From an uncultured Myxococcales bacterium (GTDB lineage Bacteria; Myxococcota_A; UBA9042), in contig CAIYBN010000038.1 of the NCBI GenBank assembly GCA_903924465.1, positions 1 to 64,000 on the forward strand: DNA of 64,000 bases, given 5' to 3'. The stretch's first letter is position 1; the number at the start of each line of letters is the position of its first letter. A program made the position numbers and the translations under genes. The notes beneath the pieces are model-generated. The model did not search any database. It was not told the origin of the DNA and saw only the letters and a program-made list of their open reading frames with translations. Shown in pieces: positions 59,630-64,000 of this stretch.

Positions 59630-62600
59630 TCAGTTTGCCTTCCACGTCACCGTGTAGCCACCGCACATCGACGCGGCCGCAGCGTTCTTGGGGAATACCT
59701 GGATCGTCACGGTGCCGCCGTCGTCGCCCATGCCGAGGAAGCTGCACGTGTTGTTGAGCCGCACGTGTTCGCTGGCGGTTCCGCTGTTGCTGGAGCAGCA
59801 GCCCGACTCGCCGTTGGGACCGCTCGCAGCGTAGGTGCCAGCGTCGCACGCGACCACGCCGCTGCCGCTTTTGCCGCCCGTGCAGCGGAACCAGGCGCAC
59901 AAGTCGTAATCCGCGGCGAGGCCGGTGATGCCGACGTCGGGGTAGATGGAACAACCGGTGAGGTCGCTCGCCGTGAAGTGGTAGTAGTCGACATCCTGAG
60001 CCGGACTGATGCTCGCGCTCAGCGTGCTTGAGCCGGCGCAGTCACTCTTGTCTGTGATCGCGGTGCCATCAGGGGTGTTGTTGTTCTCATACTGGTCGAA
60101 AATGCCTTGGCCTTTGCATGCCCCGCCGACGCACTTGTCGGACTGCGTGCAAGCGGAATTGTCGTTGCACGCGCCGCCGTCGGGTGTCGGCGCGATCTGG
60201 CATTTGCCTCCCGCGCAATAGCTGAGGTTGCACGGGTCGCCGGTGGGCGCACAGGAGATTTCTGTTCCCGTGCATTTGCCGGCGCCGTCGCAGTGGTCAT
60301 TCAAAGTGCACGAGTCGCCATCGCTGCACGCTGCGGTCGTTGGAAAGGAACTCAAGATGCAGCCCGTGGTCGCGGGATCGCACACGCCGTTCGCGCAGGC
60401 ACCCGACAGGTTGCTGCAGTTCACGACGGTGCCGACGCACAGGCCGTTGGCGCATTGGTCATTGAAAGTGCAGCCGTTGCCATCGTCGCAGGCCACGCTG
60501 CCGACCTTGGGCGTCGCGATGCAGGCACCGTCCTTGCACGAGCCCGCGCCACACACGCTGTTCAGGCCGCTGCAATCGAGGACCGTGCCCGCGCACTTGT
60601 TGCCCGCGCAGGCGTCGTTCACCGTGCACGGGTTGCCGTCATCGCAGGTGCCGACTTTGGGCACCGCGCTGCACGTGCCGCCGACGCAGGTCCCGGTCGC
60701 ACAGACCGCGTCGAACGGGCTGCAGTCCTTGGGCGTGCCGATGCACTGGCCGGCGGAGCAGTGGTCGGATGCGGTGCAGACATCGCCGTCGTCGCACGGG
60801 CCGGACTTGGGTGTGATGACGCACGCGCCGCTGGCCTTGTCGCACGCGGCCGTGCCGCAGGTGGAGCTGAGCGAAGCGCAGTCCTTGGGGCCCCCGCCCT
60901 GACAAATGCCGCCGCTGCACGTCTCGCCGACGGTGCACAGGTTGCCATCCTCGCAGGGCTTGCCCGGAGCGGCGCTGAAGCCGACCTGGCTCGTGGCGGG
61001 AATGCACTGCTGGCATGGGTCGGTCGGGCTGCTTTGGCCGTCCGCATAGCAGACGCCGGCGATTTCGCATTTGCCTGAAGCGATCGTGTGGCCACAGCCG
61101 CCCTGCTTGGTACAGATGTCGACGGTGCATGGGTCGCCGTCGTCGGGGCAACTCTGTCCGGTCAACGACGCCAAGTGAACACAAACGCCGTTCTGGCAAG
61201 TGTCGCTCGTGCACGGCAAGCCGTCGTCGGCGCATGTGGCGCCGATCGCCTTCGCTGGGTGCTGGCAGGTGCCGGTCTGGCACACATCGTCCGTGCAGGG
61301 CTTGCCATCGTCGGCGCACGGACTGCCGGACACAAGCGCGGGATGGGTGCACTGTCCGCCAGCGCACAAGTCGTTCGTGCAGGCGACGCCGTCGTCGGCA
61401 CAAGCTGTTTCCGTTGCTGCGGCCGGGTGCTGACAGGCGCCCGCCTTGCACAGGTCGTCGGTACAGACGTTGTTGTCGTCCGCGCACGTCACGTCTCCCG
61501 CGACCGGGACGTGCGCGCACGCGCTGGCCTTGCAGATATCCTGCGTGCAAAGGTTGTTGTCATCGGCGCACGCCGGATCAAAGGGGTCGTCGGTGTGCAT
61601 GCAGACGCCCGCCAGACAGCCGTCCAGCGTGCAGGCGTTGCCGTCGTCCTGGCAGGTTGCGCCGTCGCCCAGCGGCGTGTGTCCGCAAGCGCCCGCCAGG
61701 CACACATCAACCGTGCAGGAGTTGCCGTCGTCCGTGCAGGCCTCACCGTTGTTCGTATGCGTGCAGCCACCCGCGGTGTCGCAGCCGTCCGTTGTGCAGG
61801 GATTGCCGTCGTCGCACTGGGTCGATTGGCCTACGCACTTGCCTTTGACACAGAGGTCGCTGTCCGTGCAGACGCTGCCGTCGTCGCAGACTGCGCCGCT
61901 CTCGGGAATCTGCCCGCAGGAGCCGTCCGAGCCACAAATGCCGGTTGTGCACGGATTGCCGTCGTCGCACATGCCTTCGTCGGCAGTGCCATCACAGTTG
62001 TCGTCCAGGCCGTTGCAAATTTCGGCGACGGGCGTGGCCGCATCGCACAGGGCGACGCCGTCCTTGCAACTCGCGATGGTGCCAACGCACGTGCCCGCGG
62101 CGTTGCTGTTGCTGCACGCGGTGTTGCTGCCCAGATCGTCGGTCTTGCCGTTGCAGTCGTCGTCCAGGTTGTTGCACGTCTCCGACACCGGAGTTGGCGC
62201 GTCGCACGGTGTGAGTCCGGTGGCTGTGCACGTGCGGACGCCCGTGCACGTGCCCGCGCTGGTGACATGGGTGCACGGGACTGTCAACGCTTGGGCCACG
62301 GCCTCCGGGCTGCAGCCGCATTCGCCGTTGTTCGGTCGGCATTGCGCGACCGTCTGCCCGGTCGCTGAGTCCACGACTGCCGAGCAGGTAAAGCCATCCG
62401 GGCAGGTCTTTGGATTGCTGAGGCTGCAAGAAGAGCCGCAGAAACTTCCCTTTTCGCCATCGGGAATGCACAGGTTGTTGCTGCCAGCCGTGGTCTGGCA
62501 GAGGGCGGAGTCCGTGCACGGCATGCACAAATGGCCAAAAGCGCTGCTGCCGTTGTCAGCTGGCGCCGCGTCTGCTGGCGTGTCATCGACCAGTGCAGCG

Positions 62601-62824
62601 TCGGTGCCCGCCGCAAAATCCGTCAGAGCCGTGGCATCTGAGCCGCTGGGCACGTCCAGTTTCTTCACGTCGGTCGTGAACAGCAAGCCGTCGGATGGGT
62701 CGAGCGTGTCCGCCGCTGCACTGTTGCCAGTCCCGTCGGTTGTCGGATTCGAGCAGGCCATGCACGCAGCCGCCAGCCATGCCCAGCCGCGCAAGTTCTT
62801 GCGCCCCGCAAGCAGTTTTCCCAT
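59630..62824 (-). CDS. Large Cys-rich lipoprotein with MopE-like motifs, Dictyostelium-type repeats and PPC-like C-terminus
   Basis: About 1064 residues. The signal sequence ends in ACMACSN (probable lipidation at the second Cys, lipobox atypical), followed by an Asp/Ala-rich linker to about 95. Two MopE-like copper-binding motifs, ETCNNLDDDCNGKTDD (about 213) and EICNGLDDNCDGTADEG (about 265), come before the repeats. About 280-905 is a chain of CADDGxxCTxDxCxxGxC and CDDGNxCT repeats. About 911-1064 is a beta-rich domain resembling bacterial pre-peptidase C-terminal (PPC) domains (YENNNTPDGTA, DYYHFTAS). GGAGGGG lies 9 bases before the ATG. Function unknown; likely surface-exposed. Confidence 0.82.
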   Translation of the reverse strand: MGKLLAGRKNLRGWAWLAAACMACSNPTTDGTGNSAAADTLDPSDGLLFTTDVKKLDVPSGSDATALTDFAAGTDAALVDDTPADAAPADNGSSAFGHLCMPCTDSALCQTTAGSNNLCIPDGEKGSFCGSSCSLSNPKTCPDGFTCSAVVDSATGQTVAQCRPNNGECGCSPEAVAQALTVPCTHVTSAGTCTGVRTCTATGLTPCDAPTPVSETCNNLDDDCNGKTDDLGSNTACSNSNAAGTCVGTIASCKDGVALCDAATPVAEICNGLDDNCDGTADEGMCDDGNPCTTGICGSDGSCGQIPESGAVCDDGSVCTDSDLCVKGKCVGQSTQCDDGNPCTTDGCDTAGGCTHTNNGEACTDDGNSCTVDVCLAGACGHTPLGDGATCQDDGNACTLDGCLAGVCMHTDDPFDPACADDNNLCTQDICKASACAHVPVAGDVTCADDNNVCTDDLCKAGACQHPAAATETACADDGVACTNDLCAGGQCTHPALVSGSPCADDGKPCTDDVCQTGTCQHPAKAIGATCADDGLPCTSDTCQNGVCVHLASLTGQSCPDDGDPCTVDICTKQGGCGHTIASGKCEIAGVCYADGQSSPTDPCQQCIPATSQVGFSAAPGKPCEDGNLCTVGETCSGGICQGGGPKDCASLSSTCGTAACDKASGACVITPKSGPCDDGDVCTASDHCSAGQCIGTPKDCSPFDAVCATGTCVGGTCSAVPKVGTCDDGNPCTVNDACAGNKCAGTVLDCSGLNSVCGAGSCKDGACIATPKVGSVACDDGNGCTFNDQCANGLCVGTVVNCSNLSGACANGVCDPATTGCILSSFPTTAACSDGDSCTLNDHCDGAGKCTGTEISCAPTGDPCNLSYCAGGKCQIAPTPDGGACNDNSACTQSDKCVGGACKGQGIFDQYENNNTPDGTAITDKSDCAGSSTLSASISPAQDVDYYHFTASDLTGCSIYPDVGITGLAADYDLCAWFRCTGGKSGSGVVACDAGTYAASGPNGESGCCSSNSGTASEHVRLNNTCSFLGMGDDGGTVTIQVFPKNAAAASMCGGYTVTWKAN

Positions 62825-62927
62825 TTCTTTCCCCTCCTGCCAGACACCCCAGCCTTGCAGCATGACAGATCTTGACGACCACAGCCATCGATTGGAACTG
62901 CATGTTTGCGTGGGAATTGGCGCGGTG

Positions 62928-64000
62928 CTAGGCCGCCAGCCCCGGCCGCGCGGGGACGTGCGAGGTCGCGGCGGCGCGCAGCAGCGTGGCCAGTTGGGTC
63001 ACGCTGTCGTGCCATTCAAACCGGCTGCGCACACGCGCACAGCCTCGTTGGCCACACGATTCTGCGAGGTCCGGGTAATTGGCGAACTCGGCCAGCGCCG
63101 CGGCAAGGCCTTCCGGGTCAGCCGGCTTGACCAAAAGGCCGGTATCGCCACTGCGCACGAGCGTACGCACGCCACCCACATCCGACGCCACGACCGGAAC
63201 GGCGGACGCCATGGCCTCCGCAGCTGCGACTCCGAACGATTCCTGAAGACTATTCATCACATAGACATCAATCTCTCGGTAAACTTCGGCGATCGCATCG
63301 ACATCGAGCGCGCCGTGATCGACAACACACGCCGCCAACTCTGGATGTTCAGCCAGGAACTCGTTGACTTCCTTGTGCCCCGTGCTGCGGCGTCCCGCCA
63401 GGTGCACGGCAACCGGCTGGCCCTTCGACTGCAGGATAACCAACGCGCGCAGCAGGTCCAGCCGGCCGTAGACGCTATCATCGGTCTTGAAATGGCCAAC
63501 CCGGAGCAAGCTGCCGGGCGTCCGGTGCCGTGGCGTGGTCGGCGGGTGAAAAATGGCGGTATCCACGCCGAACGGCACGATCTCGATATGGCTGCGCAAA
63601 TCCGGATGGTAGTCGGCCACGACGTCCGCCAGCGGTTGCGCCACCGCGGTGATCGTATGCGAACGCAACAAGAGCGCCGTGCGGCACGTCCGTTCCAGCA
63701 CGGATTCCGACAACGCCGGATCCTGACGCACGTCGCTGCCCATGACGGTGGTGACGAGCGGCCAATCCGGGTCCAGCGCCAACAACATCGCCGGGCGGGC
63801 AAACAGCCACTGCATGTACACCACGTCCGGCCTGGCCTGGGCGATGGCGTGATACCAACGGGTTGCGGCCGAAAGCACCGGAATGGATTGCGCGTGTGCA
63901 CCATCCGGCCCGCGGTTGTGGACATGACCCGTGAGGTCATCGCCTGAGATTCCAATCACATGGACGTCCATGCCTTCGGCAGCCAACGCGCGCGACCAAC
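62928..64000 (-). CDS. GT4-family glycosyltransferase, 5'-truncated by window edge
   Basis: The frame is open to the last base of the window, reading WSRALAAEGMDVHVIGIS, which is the first strand-helix unit of a GT4/GT-B enzyme, so only a few N-terminal residues are missing. The donor-binding half has IEIVPFGVDTAIF and the EX7E motif QESFGVAAAEAMASAVPVV followed by SDVGGVRTLV. The protein would transfer a sugar from a nucleotide diphosphate in the cytoplasm, probably in envelope or exopolysaccharide synthesis. It is transcribed toward the Cys-rich lipoprotein gene, 103 bases away. Confidence 0.9.
   Translation of the reverse strand, partial: WSRALAAEGMDVHVIGISGDDLTGHVHNRGPDGAHAQSIPVLSAATRWYHAIAQARPDVVYMQWLFARPAMLLALDPDWPLVTTVMGSDVRQDPALSESVLERTCRTALLLRSHTITAVAQPLADVVADYHPDLRSHIEIVPFGVDTAIFHPPTTPRHRTPGSLLRVGHFKTDDSVYGRLDLLRALVILQSKGQPVAVHLAGRRSTGHKEVNEFLAEHPELAACVVDHGALDVDAIAEVYREIDVYVMNSLQESFGVAAAEAMASAVPVVASDVGGVRTLVRSGDTGLLVKPADPEGLAAALAEFANYPDLAESCGQRGCARVRSRFEWHDSVTQLATLLRAAATSHVPARPGLAA

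Noticed and set aside
1-64000. Frequent CGATCGCG-type words that recall the cyanobacterial HIP1 motif
   Set aside because: Most occurrences lie in coding sequence and follow from frequent Ile-Ala, Asp-Arg and similar codon pairs at high GC. A count against codon-shuffled sequence would be needed to claim enrichment.

Overview
The window looks like chromosome from a high-GC, Gram-negative bacterium of the Myxococcota or a neighbouring deltaproteobacterial lineage such as the Bradymonadota. The evidence is a CdnL/CarD-type RNA-polymerase regulator, a lower mevalonate pathway with type 2 IPP isomerase, sigma54 enhancer-binding regulation, several ExbB/ExbD motors, and large secreted cysteine-rich lipoproteins with Asp/Thr-rich linkers. 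The assignment is inferred from gene content; no rRNA is present. I see no IS element, prophage or CRISPR array.

Layout. 1-3478: truncated Maf, PLP-homeostasis protein YggS, uracil and hypoxanthine phosphoribosyltransferases, and a metallo-beta-lactamase-fold hydrolase. 3549-10141: a Cys-rich lipoprotein ending in a somatomedin-B-like knot, then polA and uvrB meeting tail to tail with no spacer. 10142-12762: a promoter with a long leader, then three small exported proteins, two of them sharing a domain and two followed by strong terminators. 12950-15787: two tRNA-Ser genes, the SRP RNA, dnaX and recR. 15977-19039: cdnL, an orphan ParA ATPase and an OmpA-type protein with thrombospondin-3-like repeats. 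19046-23049: an exbB-exbD-tonB-like-sigma54 response regulator operon. 23173-27057: a transglutaminase-like protein, a ComEC-like MBL lipoprotein, a small lipoprotein and a second exbB-exbD pair. 27234-30083: a tightly coupled DHH phosphoesterase, BFD-like ferredoxin and SWIM-finger protein.

30090-35076 is a five-gene overlapping operon (fni, mevalonate kinase, mevalonate-PP decarboxylase, phosphomevalonate kinase, polyprenyl synthase) that takes mevalonate to prenyl diphosphates. It faces an unrecognised winged-helix/coiled-coil-like protein. 36552-45620 holds a Dictyostelium-repeat lipoprotein, a DUF2804 protein, a MepA-like murein endopeptidase with a long N-terminal extension, an orphan EutB, a coiled-coil protein, a cysteine-synthase-family enzyme and an outer-membrane lipoprotein. 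45630-52739 holds an ABC-F ATPase and a 1693-residue lipoprotein with many Cys-rich repeats and three lamin-tail-like domains. 52992-59610 carries secA, hutH, a YceF-type Maf and a radical SAM enzyme. 59630-64000 holds another large Cys-rich lipoprotein with MopE-like motifs and a truncated GT4 glycosyltransferase.

Two themes stand out. Housekeeping genes are interleaved with a family of secreted, disulfide-rich lipoproteins built from eukaryote-like extracellular modules. Genes are packed tightly: nine convergent pairs end within 0 to 49 bases of each other with no visible intrinsic terminator.
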